From assembly GCA_007123695.1 (NCBI GenBank), contig SLGN01000744.1:1-5999 (forward strand): a DNA stretch of 5,999 nucleotides, given 5' to 3'. Shown piece after piece: positions 1-5,999 of the stretch; the stretch's first letter is position 1, and every line of letters starts with the position of its first letter. A model generated the notes under the pieces. The model ran no database searches, was not told the DNA's origin, and saw only the letters and a list, made by a program, of their open reading frames with translations. Source of the DNA: Verrucomicrobiales bacterium (GTDB lineage Bacteria > Verrucomicrobiota > Verrucomicrobiia > Verrucomicrobiales > DEV007). The translations under genes and the position numbers were made by a program.

Positions 1-242
1 AGCGCTACCTCACCGAGGAGAACTACAACGCGGTGCGCGCCCGCGCCGAGGACCTTGCCGAAGAGGAGGGCGAGATCCAGGAATACACCGCGAGAGAGCC
101 GATCACCTCCATCTTCCGCGATGGGGACGCTGAGGACGCGGGAATGCCCGAGGAAACCGTTCCTGTGCAGGAGGAAGCCGCGCAGCCGAGTCCGGATTCG
201 GGCGGCGGGCTGCTGCAGCGGATCTTCAAGCGGAAGCGTTGA
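1..242 (+). CDS. C-terminal end of an unidentified protein (5' truncated)
   Basis: This is the last 79 codons of a gene that begins before the window; the frame opens at base 3 and ends at TGA 240-242. I do not recognise the family. The visible part starts with a probable helix rich in Glu, Ala and Arg (residues 1-30). An acidic, Pro/Gln/Glu-rich and probably disordered stretch follows (about 42-65). The end is a Gly-Gly-Gly hinge leading into a short cationic tail, LLQRIFKRKR. Such a tail could bind membrane, nucleic acid or a partner protein, but that is inference. The GTG at 33 is only an internal codon, because the frame stays open to the window edge. The next gene follows within 33 bases, or overlaps by 4 bases if its TTG start is used, so the two are probably cotranscribed. 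Confidence 0.6.
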   Translation, partial: RYLTEENYNAVRARAEDLAEEEGEIQEYTAREPITSIFRDGDAEDAGMPEETVPVQEEAAQPSPDSGGGLLQRIFKRKR

Positions 243-274
243 AGCGACCGAGCCCTTTCCCGGATTCTGCCTGC

Positions 275-769
275 GTGAATTTCGAAGTCCAGCCCACGCC
301 GCCCCAGCTCTTCCGGCGCTTCGAGCGGGGCGAGATTGACCGGGCGGAGCTTCACGCCGCCCTCGCCCGGCACGCCGAGGGGATCATCGCCGAGATGGAG
401 GAGGTCCGCCGCGAGCCGCGCCGGTCCTATCTCGAGGGCCTTCGCAACCGCGCTGCGGCACGCCGTCTCGCCAAGCGCCACGGGGCTCCGCGCGTCCGCG
501 AGGTCCTCGCCGCCCTCGGGGCCATCGAGGGCTTTCCCCCGGCGCAGATTCTCTGGAACGCCGACCACGCCGACGTGCCGCTGCACTGCTTCTTCCGCTC
601 GCGCATCGAGCCCGTCTTCCGCATCGTGCGGATGGAGGTCCAGCCGATGCTGGTGAGCCTCGACGTGGAATACGGCTCGAAGCACCGCGCCCGCGCCACC
701 CGCGAATCGATCCTGCTGCAGCGCAGCGCCACTCTCGAGCTGGAGTTGCTCGACCGCTTCCAGCGCTGA
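275..769 (+). CDS. Conserved-looking hypothetical protein, about 164 aa
   Basis: This is a soluble protein of unknown function with no signal peptide or membrane segment. Residues 1-65 look helical and highly charged, with many Glu, Arg and Ala, including an acidic-basic helix near EMEEVRREPRR. Residues 66-110 are more globular and contain GFPPAQILWNADHADVPLHCFF. The C-terminal third has alternating hydrophobic residues typical of beta strands and ends in a Leu/Glu-rich stretch. I chose the GTG at 275 because its upstream bases are pyrimidine-rich like those of the other starts here and because the ordered sequence begins there. A TTG at 239 would add 12 residues and overlap the previous stop (TTGA), giving translational coupling. 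Position and strand suggest an operon with the upstream partial gene. I recognise no catalytic motif and do not assign a function. Confidence 0.7.
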   Translation: MNFEVQPTPPQLFRRFERGEIDRAELHAALARHAEGIIAEMEEVRREPRRSYLEGLRNRAAARRLAKRHGAPRVREVLAALGAIEGFPPAQILWNADHADVPLHCFFRSRIEPVFRIVRMEVQPMLVSLDVEYGSKHRARATRESILLQRSATLELELLDRFQR

Positions 770-826
770 TTCGCCCGCAGCCACCGACGGAAGGAACCCA
801 CACCGGTCCGAGCCGTCCCGCATCTC

Positions 827-844
827 CGATCACGGCGCTGATCG
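827..844. repeat. Short perfect inverted repeat between genes
   Basis: CGATCA (827-832) and TGATCG (839-844) form a perfect 6-bp stem around a CGGCGC loop, 58 bases after the stop at 769. No T-run follows, so it is not a classical intrinsic terminator. It may contribute to an RNA 3' end or may be chance in GC-rich DNA. Apart from it, I see nothing in the 150-base gap 770-919. Confidence 0.25.
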
Positions 845-919
845 CGCCCTTGTCCCCGCTGCGGTTCTGCGCTCTGCTGACCGATGCCTTCCGCCCGAAA
901 CCTTTCCGACGCGCTTCCC

Positions 920-2062
920 ATGACTTCCCGCCCGATACTCCTCCCCGCCTGTTCCGCGCTCTTTTTGGGTCTCTTCCCCGCCGCGCCGCTCCCGGCGGAG
1001 GACAGCGAAGCGCTCCCCCCGGATCTGGCACCCTATTTTTCGCCGCCCGCCGATTTCGCCGACGACTTCGGCGACTACCGCAGCCCCCTGCTCTTCGCCG
1101 ACGGCAGCGAAGTCCGCACGCCCGAGGACTGGGCGCGGAGACGGGCTGAAATCCTCGCGGAATGGACCGGGTTGCTCGGAGAATGGCCGCCCCTCATCAC
1201 CGAACCGGTCGTGGAGACGCTCGAGTCGGAGAAAATGGAGAACTTCACGCGTCGCCGGGTCCGCTTTCTCTGGACTCCGAAGGAGGAGACGACCGCCTAC
1301 CTCTTCGTTCCCGACATCGCCTCGGAAGGCCCCCGCCCGGCCGTGCTGACGGTCTACTACGAGCCCGAGACCGCCGCGGGGATGGGGCGCGAGGAGCGCG
1401 ACTTCGCCTACCAACTGGCCCGGCGCGGATTCGTCACCCTCTCCATCGGCACCGCCGCCACGACCGAGGCCAAGGAATATTCGCACTATTGGCCCTCGGT
1501 CCAGAACGCGGAGGTGCAGCCGCTCGCCATGCTGGGCTGCCTGGCGGCGAATTCGTGGCACGTCCTCGCGTCGCTACCCGAGGTCGATCCCGCGCGGATC
1601 GGCGTCACCGGGCATTCCTACGGGGGCAAATGGTCGCTCTTCGCCTCGTGCCTTTTCGAAAAATTCGCCTGCGCGGCCTGGAGCGACCCCGGCATCGTCT
1701 TCGACACCCGCCCCAGCGTGAACTACTGGGAGCCCTGGTATCTCGGCTACCATCCCAAGCCGTGGCGCGCGCGCGGCGTGCCCACCGAGGAAAACCCGGC
1801 CCGCGGTCTCTATCCCGAGCTTCTCGCGGCGGGCCGGGACCTGCACGAACTGCACGCCTTGATGGCGCCGCGCCCCTTTCTCGTCTCGGGCGGCAGCGAG
1901 GACCCCCCGCACCGCTGGCAGGCCCTCAACCACAGCATCGCGGTCAACCGGATCCTCGGCGCCGAGAACCGGGTCGCGATGCACAACCGGCCGGAGCATT
2001 CCCCCAATCCGGAATCCAACGAGATTCTCTACCGCTTCTTCGAGCATTTCCTGAAGCCCTGA
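920..2062 (+). CDS. Secreted alpha/beta hydrolase (acetyl xylan esterase / dienelactone hydrolase-like)
   Basis: This is a 380-aa predicted exported serine hydrolase. Residues 1-26 form a signal peptide: Arg at 4, a hydrophobic core about 6-22, and likely cleavage after PLPA at 26. The alpha/beta-hydrolase core carries a nucleophile elbow, GHSYGG, with Ser233 as nucleophile. The likely acid is Asp328 in GGSEDPP and the likely base is His360 in RPEHSP, which are in the right order and spacing for a catalytic triad. An APRPFLV strand just before the Asp is common in large exported esterase/peptidase-like hydrolases. The elbow followed by Lys recalls carbohydrate esterases such as CE15, but the Arg typical of the CE15 motif is a Tyr here, so I do not call it a glucuronoyl esterase. 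An ATG at 884 is in frame but would put 12 polar residues before the signal peptide, so 920 is preferred. The substrate is unknown; an ester on plant or algal polysaccharide is a reasonable guess. Confidence 0.85.
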   Translation: MTSRPILLPACSALFLGLFPAAPLPAEDSEALPPDLAPYFSPPADFADDFGDYRSPLLFADGSEVRTPEDWARRRAEILAEWTGLLGEWPPLITEPVVETLESEKMENFTRRRVRFLWTPKEETTAYLFVPDIASEGPRPAVLTVYYEPETAAGMGREERDFAYQLARRGFVTLSIGTAATTEAKEYSHYWPSVQNAEVQPLAMLGCLAANSWHVLASLPEVDPARIGVTGHSYGGKWSLFASCLFEKFACAAWSDPGIVFDTRPSVNYWEPWYLGYHPKPWRARGVPTEENPARGLYPELLAAGRDLHELHALMAPRPFLVSGGSEDPPHRWQALNHSIAVNRILGAENRVAMHNRPEHSPNPESNEILYRFFEHFLKP

Positions 2063-2121
2063 AAGGCCCCGCGCTTTCCGATCACCGGCCCCCGTCCCCG
2101 GCGCAGGACCACCGGGGGAGC

Positions 2122-2139
2122 TTGTGAAATTTTTCACAA
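2122..2139. promoter_or_regulatory. Rex-like (or CRP/FNR-like) operator palindrome upstream of nuoB
   Basis: A perfect palindrome has arms TTGTGAAA (2122-2129) and TTTCACAA (2132-2139) separated by TT. It is an AT-rich island in GC-rich DNA, centred about 75 bp before the nuoB ATG and 60 bp after the previous stop. It fits the published Rex operator form TTGTGAA-N4-TTCACAA at every defined base. Rex is an NADH/NAD+-sensing repressor known to control respiratory genes, including the nuo operon of Streptomyces. The same bases contain TGTGA-N6-TCACA, the CRP pattern, so a CRP/FNR-family regulator is the main alternative. The sequence match is direct; the identity of the regulator is inference. 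Confidence 0.65.
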
Positions 2140-2145
2140 AGCGCC

Positions 2146-2173
2146 TTGCCGCCACCCTTCCGCGACGTAACCT
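2146..2173 (+). promoter_or_regulatory. Weak candidate promoter for nuoBC
   Basis: TTGCCG (2146-2151) and TAACCT (2168-2173) are separated by 16 bp and lie between the palindrome and the nuoB start. Each matches the sigma-70 consensus only partly. If correct, a repressor on the palindrome would sit just upstream of the -35 element. The call rests mostly on position. Confidence 0.15.
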
Positions 2174-2205
2174 TTCCCGAACGTCCACCCAGAGACCGTC
2201 ACGCC

Positions 2206-2730
2206 ATGGCCGAGAGCAACCCGCAGCACGCCGCCTACGATTCGAAAATCGAGGGGAACATCATCTTCACCCAGGTCGATACCGCCATCAACTGGATGCG
2301 GAAGAACTCGCTTTGGCCCATGCCCATGGGGCTCGCGTGCTGCGCCATCGAATTGATGGGTTCGGCGTCTTCGCGCTTCGACATCGCCCGCTTCGGCGCC
2401 GAGGTGATGCGCTTCTCCCCGCGCCAAGCCGACGTCATGATCGTGGCCGGCACCGTGACCTACAAGATGTCGCTCGCCGTAAAGCGGATTTGGGACCAGA
2501 TGCCGGCTCCGAAATGGTGCATCGCCATGGGTGCCTGCGCCTCTTCCGGCGGCATGTACCGCAGCTACGCGGTCCTCCAGGGAATCGACCACCTCATCCC
2601 CGTCGATGTCTACGTCTCGGGTTGCCCTCCCCGCCCCGAAGCGCTCCTCGAAGGGCTGATGAAACTGCAAGACAAGATCTCGAAGGAATCGTCCTCCGCC
2701 TCGCATTTCCGCACCGAGGTTCCGGCCTGA
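2206..2730 (+). CDS. nuoB: NADH-quinone oxidoreductase subunit B
   Basis: This 174-aa subunit belongs to the peripheral arm of respiratory complex I. It holds the terminal 4Fe-4S cluster N2, which passes electrons to quinone at the membrane interface. The four expected cluster ligands are present: the tandem Cys45-Cys46 in GLACCAIE, Cys111 in MGACASSGG and Cys140 in SGCPPRPE. Other family hallmarks are [10 protein letters not shown], the [15 protein letters not shown] segment, AGTVTYKM and the [14 protein letters not shown] helix. The length is normal and the gene looks intact. I chose ATG 2206 because the protein begins in the usual way there; the open frame further upstream encodes non-family sequence and runs close to the palindrome. 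nuoC follows after 29 bases in the same direction, so the two form an operon. The gene upstream is a hydrolase rather than nuoA, which is unusual. Regulation by the palindrome at 2122-2139 is likely. Confidence 0.97.
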   Translation: MAESNPQHAAYDSKIEGNIIFTQVDTAINWMRKNSLWPMPMGLACCAIELMGSASSRFDIARFGAEVMRFSPRQADVMIVAGTVTYKMSLAVKRIWDQMPAPKWCIAMGACASSGGMYRSYAVLQGIDHLIPVDVYVSGCPPRPEALLEGLMKLQDKISKESSSASHFRTEVPA

Positions 2731-2759
2731 GGCTCGCCTTCTTCTCTCTCTTTCCCGAC

Positions 2760-3329
2760 ATGAACACCGTCGTCACCATCCTTCGCGAGCGTTTCCCCGA
2801 CGCCATCCTCGACGTCGTAGAGTTCCGCGGCGAGCACACTGCGGTCGTGGAAAAGGCGCGGGCGGTCGAGATCATGCGCTACTGCCGCGACGAGCTCGGC
2901 TTCGACTACCTCGTCGATGTCAGCAGCCTCGACCACTACGGCGACGAGCCCCGCTGGGAACTGGTCTACGAGCTCTACGCCCTCGGCAACGGGGCCTGCC
3001 ACCATCTGCGCATCCGCTACAAGCTGCCCGAGGGCGAAAAGGCGGATTCGGTCTCCTCGATCTGGCCCACCGCAGGCTGGCACGAGCGCGAGATCTATGA
3101 CATGATGGGCATCGAGTTCGAAGGGCTCGCCGACCATCGGCGCATCCTCATGTGGGAAGGCTATCCCTACTTCCCCCTGCGCAAGGACTTCCCCCTCGCC
3201 GGCCGGCCCAGCGAAATGCCGGACGTGGCCTTCACCGACCGCGCCCCCCTCGCCGGAGGCCCCTTCGTGACCTCCCCCACGACGGCGGCGACGCCGCATC
3301 GCGAGCCCCGCTCGCGCGAGATGGAGTGA
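2760..3329 (+). CDS. nuoC: NADH-quinone oxidoreductase subunit C (30 kDa subunit)
   Basis: This 189-aa protein is a peripheral-arm subunit of complex I that packs against NuoB and NuoD and carries no redox centre. The 30-kDa signature is clear: WHEREIYDMMGIEFEG (107-122) followed by HRRILM and the YFPLRKDFPL segment (137-146). The N-terminal half, including FDYLVDVSSLDHY (48-60), fits the family fold. A 43-residue Pro/Thr-rich tail (147-189) follows RKDFPL and ends in charged residues. Tails of variable length are known in NuoC and serve as the linker in NuoCD fusions; here the tail ends at a stop with no NuoD domain. The ATG at 2760 has no Shine-Dalgarno sequence and follows a CT-rich run (2742-2756). 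No nuoD follows; the next gene is convergent. Confidence 0.96.
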   Translation: MNTVVTILRERFPDAILDVVEFRGEHTAVVEKARAVEIMRYCRDELGFDYLVDVSSLDHYGDEPRWELVYELYALGNGACHHLRIRYKLPEGEKADSVSSIWPTAGWHEREIYDMMGIEFEGLADHRRILMWEGYPYFPLRKDFPLAGRPSEMPDVAFTDRAPLAGGPFVTSPTTAATPHREPRSREME

Positions 3330-3343
3330 GCGGTAGCGCTGCT

Positions 3344-3361
3344 GTTTCCAAGATCGGAAAC
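3344..3361. terminator. Hairpin in the convergent gap, possible bidirectional terminator
   Basis: GTTTCC (3344-3349) and GGAAAC (3356-3361) make a perfect 6-bp stem with an AAGATC loop. It lies in the 54-base gap between the ends of nuoC and the opposing aldo/keto reductase gene, where a two-way terminator would be expected. There is no T-run on either side and the stem is short, so the call rests mainly on position. Confidence 0.35.
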
Positions 3362-3383
3362 CGGACATCGAAGACCCGACGCC

Positions 3384-4424
3384 TCAGAGGCGGCGCAGGC
3401 CGTCTTCGGTCATGGGATTGGGGATGGCCTCGTCGATCTCGTCGATGCGGCGCATTGTCTCCTCCTCGAGAACGAGGTCGCGGGCGCCGAGGCATTCCTC
3501 AAGCTGTTCAAGGGTGGTGACGCCGAAGATGGTCGAGGCGACGAAGTCGTGCTGGCGGCTCCAGGCGAGGGAGAGCTGGGCCACGGTCACGCCGATTCCC
3601 GAGGCCACTTCGGCGAGCCGCGCCGCCGTCTCCAGGCTTCGTTCGTTGCAGAAGCGCCGCGCCATGCGCTGCTGCCGCTCGTTGCCGCGCTCCAGGTAGT
3701 CGCTGAAGCGGGCTCCCGCCGGGAGGGCTCCGGCATTGTACTTCCCGGTCAGGACGCCCCCGCCGAGGGGCGAGTAGGGCAGCAGGCTGACGCCCTCCTT
3801 GCGGCAGACCTGAGCGAGTTCGCTCTCGCAGCGGCGGTTGATCAGGGAAAAGTTGTTCTGCACCGTGTCGAAGCGGCGCAGCCCGTGGCGTTCGGCTTCC
3901 CAGAGGTTTTTCATCAGGCCCCAGCAGGTCTCGTTGCTGCAGCCGATGGCGCGGACCTTGCCTTGCTCGACGAGTTCGGTGAGGGCGGCGAGGGTGTCCT
4001 CCTGGCGCGATCCGTGGTCGGGCCAGTGGGTCTGGTAGAGGTCGATGTAGTCGGTGCCGAGGCGGCGCAGGCTGTCCTCGCAGGCCCGCACGATGGCGTG
4101 GCGGTCGAGATAGGTGAACCCCCGGCGCACCGGAGGGCGGAACCAGCCGTGCCCCGGCCCCGTCACCTTGGTCGCGACGAGGATCTCTCCCCGCGGCTTG
4201 TCCTTGAGCCAGCGGCCCACGATTTCTTCGGTGATGCCGAAATGCTCCTCGCTGGGGGGCACCGGATACATCTCGGCGGTGTCGAAGAAGTCGATGCCGG
4301 CCTCGAAGGCCCGGTCCATGATCGCGAAGGAGGTTGCCTCGTCGGCATGGAGGCCGAAGGTCATGGTGCCGAGGCATAGATCGGTGACGACGAGAGGGCT
4401 TTGTCCGAGGCGGCGACGGGTCAT
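3384..4424 (-). CDS. Tas-like NADP(H)-dependent aldo/keto reductase
   Basis: This 346-aa cytoplasmic TIM-barrel oxidoreductase should reduce a carbonyl to an alcohol with NADPH. It resembles Escherichia coli Tas in length and in several stretches, including LGTMTFG near the N-terminus, [10 protein letters not shown] (48-57), DLYQTHWP (128-135), GCSNET (161-166) and the QN-FSLINR strand (189-197). The catalytic tetrad is complete: Asp48, Tyr53, Lys86 and His133. The cofactor-end motif near [14 protein letters not shown] (297-310) matches the family's phosphate-binding region. The physiological substrate is unknown; Tas itself is known only from complementation of a tyrosine requirement. The ATG gives a normal N-terminus and lacks a Shine-Dalgarno sequence. 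The gene lies 141 bases downstream of the sulfatase on the same strand, so it may be cotranscribed with it or have its own promoter. Confidence 0.93.
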   Translation of the reverse strand: MTRRRLGQSPLVVTDLCLGTMTFGLHADEATSFAIMDRAFEAGIDFFDTAEMYPVPPSEEHFGITEEIVGRWLKDKPRGEILVATKVTGPGHGWFRPPVRRGFTYLDRHAIVRACEDSLRRLGTDYIDLYQTHWPDHGSRQEDTLAALTELVEQGKVRAIGCSNETCWGLMKNLWEAERHGLRRFDTVQNNFSLINRRCESELAQVCRKEGVSLLPYSPLGGGVLTGKYNAGALPAGARFSDYLERGNERQQRMARRFCNERSLETAARLAEVASGIGVTVAQLSLAWSRQHDFVASTIFGVTTLEQLEECLGARDLVLEEETMRRIDEIDEAIPNPMTEDGLRRL

Positions 4425-4481
4425 GGCGGGAAGGGGAGGGGAGGTTTCAGGCTGGCTCGGCCGGCGATTCCGACCGGGGGC

Positions 4482-4510
4482 AGCAAAGAACGGGAGCGGG
4501 CCGATTTCAA
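4482..4510 (-). promoter_or_regulatory. Candidate sigma-70 promoter for the aldo/keto reductase
   Basis: Read on the - strand, TTGAAA (4510-4505) matches the -35 consensus at five of six bases. After exactly 17 bp comes TTTGCT (4487-4482), a poor -10 match at three of six. It would give a leader of roughly 50 bases before the ATG at 4424. The rest of the gap 4425-4565 holds GC-rich partial repeats (GCGAGGCC occurs twice near its sulfatase end) but no clear terminator. Confidence 0.2.
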
Positions 4511-4565
4511 GCGAATGCGTGCCGCGAGGCCCTGCAAGGCCCGGCGAGGCCTGGCCCGCGGTCCG

Positions 4566-5978
4566 TCAGTCCTCCAGATGGGATTCGTGGAGTCGGCGCA
4601 GCTCCTCGGCGATGTCGGGATGGGCCTCGGCGTGGTCGGTTGTTTCGCCGGGATCGGTGTCGAGCTTGGAGAGGAAGCCCTCGACCACGGGCGCGTTCTC
4701 GGCGCCCTCGGTCGTGTCGCGGGATCGCCCGATCAGCTTCCATTCGTCGCGCATCACCGCCCAGTGGGCATTGGGTCCTTGCCCGGTTTGCCAGTGGAGC
4801 GTGCGGCCGGCGTGGGGGCTCGGCGCCTCGGCCGAGCGAATCACCCCGACGAGGCTGCGGCCGTCGATGGTGCGGTCGTCGGGCAGGGCCACGCCGGCGA
4901 GTTCGGCGAGGGTGGGGAACCAGTCGCAGCCGTGGGCCGTCTGCGTGCGCACTTCGCCCTCGGGCAGGGTGCCCGGCCACGAGACGATCGCGGGCACGCG
5001 CAGGCCGCCTTCGAAGAAGCCGAACTTGGCCCCGCGGAAAGGCCCGGCGTCGCCTCCGCCGAAGAAGGCGCGCTCCTCGGTGGAGTGGCCGTGGTCGCTT
5101 TGGTAGACGACCACGGTGTCCTCGCGCAGCCCGCGCCGGTCGAGTTCGGCGAGCAGCGCCCCGATCCGCACGTCCATGCTGGAGAGGAAGGCGGCGTATT
5201 CCCGCCGCGGCATGGGCAGGTCGGCGTAGCGTTCCAACCACTCTGGCTCTCCCTGGTAGGGGTAGTGGGGGAGGTTCATCGCGAAGTAGAGAAAAAACGG
5301 CTTCTCCCCGACCGAGTCGAGGAAGGCGCCGGCCTCCTCCACCATCAGGTCGGGGAAGTAGCGCCCGTCGCGGCGCACGCGCTCTCCGTCGCACCAGAGG
5401 TCGTGGCGGTTCGGCCCGCGCCAGTAGAAGAAGTGCGAGTAGTTGTCGATGCAGCCGCCCATGTGCCCGAAGCTGAAGTCGAAGCCGTGGGCCAGGGGCA
5501 TCGTCTCGGGCGTGTAGCCGAGGTGCCATTTGCCGACGTGGCCGGTGGCGTAGCCCGCCTCGCGGAAGAGCGTCGCCAGCGTGATCTCGGCGGGCGGCAG
5601 GCCGTTGCCGGCGCCTTGTTCCGAGGAGGCGTTGCCGGGCATGCCGGCCCGCACCGGCCACCGCCCCGTGAGAAGCCCGGCGCGCGAGGGCGAGCAGACC
5701 GGAGCGGCCGCGTAGCAGCGCTCGAAGCGGACCCCCTTTTCCGCGAGGGCGTCGAGGTGGGGCGTGTGGAGGTCGGGCGAGCCGTAGCATCCCGCGTCGC
5801 GCCAGCTCTGGTCGTCGGTGAAGATGATGACGACGTTGGGACGCTGGCTGCGGTCCGTCTCCGACGCGGCGGCGAAGAGACCGGGAAGAGCGAGGAGGGC
5901 GACCTGCGCGACTAGCGCGACCAGCAGGGCGGTCGCGGCGCGGACGAGGCGGGACGGTTTCGGGCGGGGTGTTTTCAT
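4566..5978 (-). CDS. Secreted S1-family (formylglycine) sulfatase
   Basis: This 470-aa exported enzyme should hydrolyse a sulfate ester, probably on a carbohydrate. A signal peptide covers about residues 1-38: basic residues to 13, a hydrophobic core 14-36, and an AAAS cleavage region. The mature start, PNVVIIFTDDQ, supplies metal ligands Asp55 and Asp56. The signature CSPSRAGLLTGR (95-106) has Cys95, the residue converted to formylglycine, and Arg99. Further active-site residues are Lys150 and His152 in GKWHLG, His238 in NLPHYPY, Asp295-His296 in QSDHG, and Lys318 before EGGLRVP. A C-terminal subdomain follows from about 350 and contains the usual EWKLI strand (412-416). The length is typical and nothing is missing. 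Activity needs a formylglycine-generating enzyme, which is not in the window. The substrate cannot be read from sequence alone. The promoter lies outside the window. Confidence 0.95.
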   Translation of the reverse strand: MKTPRPKPSRLVRAATALLVALVAQVALLALPGLFAAASETDRSQRPNVVIIFTDDQSWRDAGCYGSPDLHTPHLDALAEKGVRFERCYAAAPVCSPSRAGLLTGRWPVRAGMPGNASSEQGAGNGLPPAEITLATLFREAGYATGHVGKWHLGYTPETMPLAHGFDFSFGHMGGCIDNYSHFFYWRGPNRHDLWCDGERVRRDGRYFPDLMVEEAGAFLDSVGEKPFFLYFAMNLPHYPYQGEPEWLERYADLPMPRREYAAFLSSMDVRIGALLAELDRRGLREDTVVVYQSDHGHSTEERAFFGGGDAGPFRGAKFGFFEGGLRVPAIVSWPGTLPEGEVRTQTAHGCDWFPTLAELAGVALPDDRTIDGRSLVGVIRSAEAPSPHAGRTLHWQTGQGPNAHWAVMRDEWKLIGRSRDTTEGAENAPVVEGFLSKLDTDPGETTDHAEAHPDIAEELRRLHESHLED

Positions 5979-5999
5979 GGGGGATCGGCGGAGCCGGGG

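Noticed and set aside
941..952. A possible lipobox (LPAC, residues 8-11) in the hydrolase signal peptide.
   Set aside because: The Cys lies at the beginning of the hydrophobic core, with too few hydrophobic residues before it, and a normal signal peptidase I site follows later.
830..1561. A 243-codon - strand frame opposite the hydrolase.
   Set aside because: It is a shadow of the signal peptide and N-terminal half of a well-supported gene, rich in Arg and Gly with no domain.
2089..2118. CCCCCG / CGGGGG pairing just upstream of the palindrome, considered as a terminator for the hydrolase gene.
   Set aside because: The stem is 6 bp with an 18-base loop and no T-run directly after it; such pairings are common in GC-rich DNA.
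2146..2205. An upstream in-frame extension of nuoB starting at TTG 2146.
   Set aside because: The extra 20 residues do not resemble NuoB, and the ATG at 2206 gives the usual N-terminus.
3549..4379. A 276-codon + strand frame opposite the aldo/keto reductase.
   Set aside because: It mirrors a gene with an intact catalytic tetrad and shows the same biased composition without motifs.
4401..5915. A 504-codon open frame on the + strand, longer than the sulfatase gene it opposes.
   Set aside because: It lies antisense to a sulfatase with all catalytic motifs, has low-complexity Gly/Ala/Val/Arg composition and no recognisable domain. Long antisense frames are expected in GC-rich coding DNA.
1..5999. 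A search for a new defence, mobile or repeat-based system.
   Set aside because: All substantial genes except the first two fall in known metabolic families, gaps are short, and I found no repeat arrays, attachment-like repeats, transposase or RNA-gene structures.

Overview
This is a GC-rich chromosomal window with densely packed genes and ordinary housekeeping and catabolic content. I see no phage, IS, CRISPR, tRNA or rRNA signal. The mix suggests an aerobic, polysaccharide-using Gram-negative bacterium of the Planctomycetota-Verrucomicrobiota-Chlamydiota group, most likely Verrucomicrobiota. The clues are an exported S1-type sulfatase, an exported alpha/beta hydrolase, complex I genes and start codons without Shine-Dalgarno sequences. 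That placement is inference, because no phylogenetic marker was compared.

The first five genes are on the + strand. They are the 3' end of an unidentified gene (1-242), a small protein of unknown function (275-769), a secreted alpha/beta hydrolase (920-2062), and the complex I pair nuoB (2206-2730) and nuoC (2760-3329). Two genes on the - strand converge on them: a Tas-like aldo/keto reductase (3384-4424) and, upstream of it in its own reading direction, a secreted sulfatase (4566-5978).

NuoB and NuoC are neighbouring subunits of the peripheral arm of NADH:quinone oxidoreductase. NuoB carries the terminal N2 4Fe-4S cluster. The pair stands alone: the gene before nuoB is not nuoA and the gene after nuoC is not nuoD. 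The most striking non-coding element is a perfect 18-bp AT-rich palindrome at 2122-2139, about 75 bp upstream of nuoB. It matches the known operator form of Rex, the NADH/NAD+-sensing repressor (TTGTGAA-N4-TTCACAA), and it also contains the CRP half-site arrangement TGTGA-N6-TCACA. A redox switch on a respiratory NADH dehydrogenase would make physiological sense.

The hydrolase and sulfatase look like exported catabolic enzymes, plausibly for decorated or sulfated polysaccharides. No SusC/SusD pair, sulfatase-maturing enzyme or glycoside hydrolase is present to fix a substrate. All five confidently placed start codons lack a Shine-Dalgarno sequence and mostly follow C/T-rich leaders, so initiation in this genome may often be SD-independent. 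I did not find a convincing new multi-gene system here.
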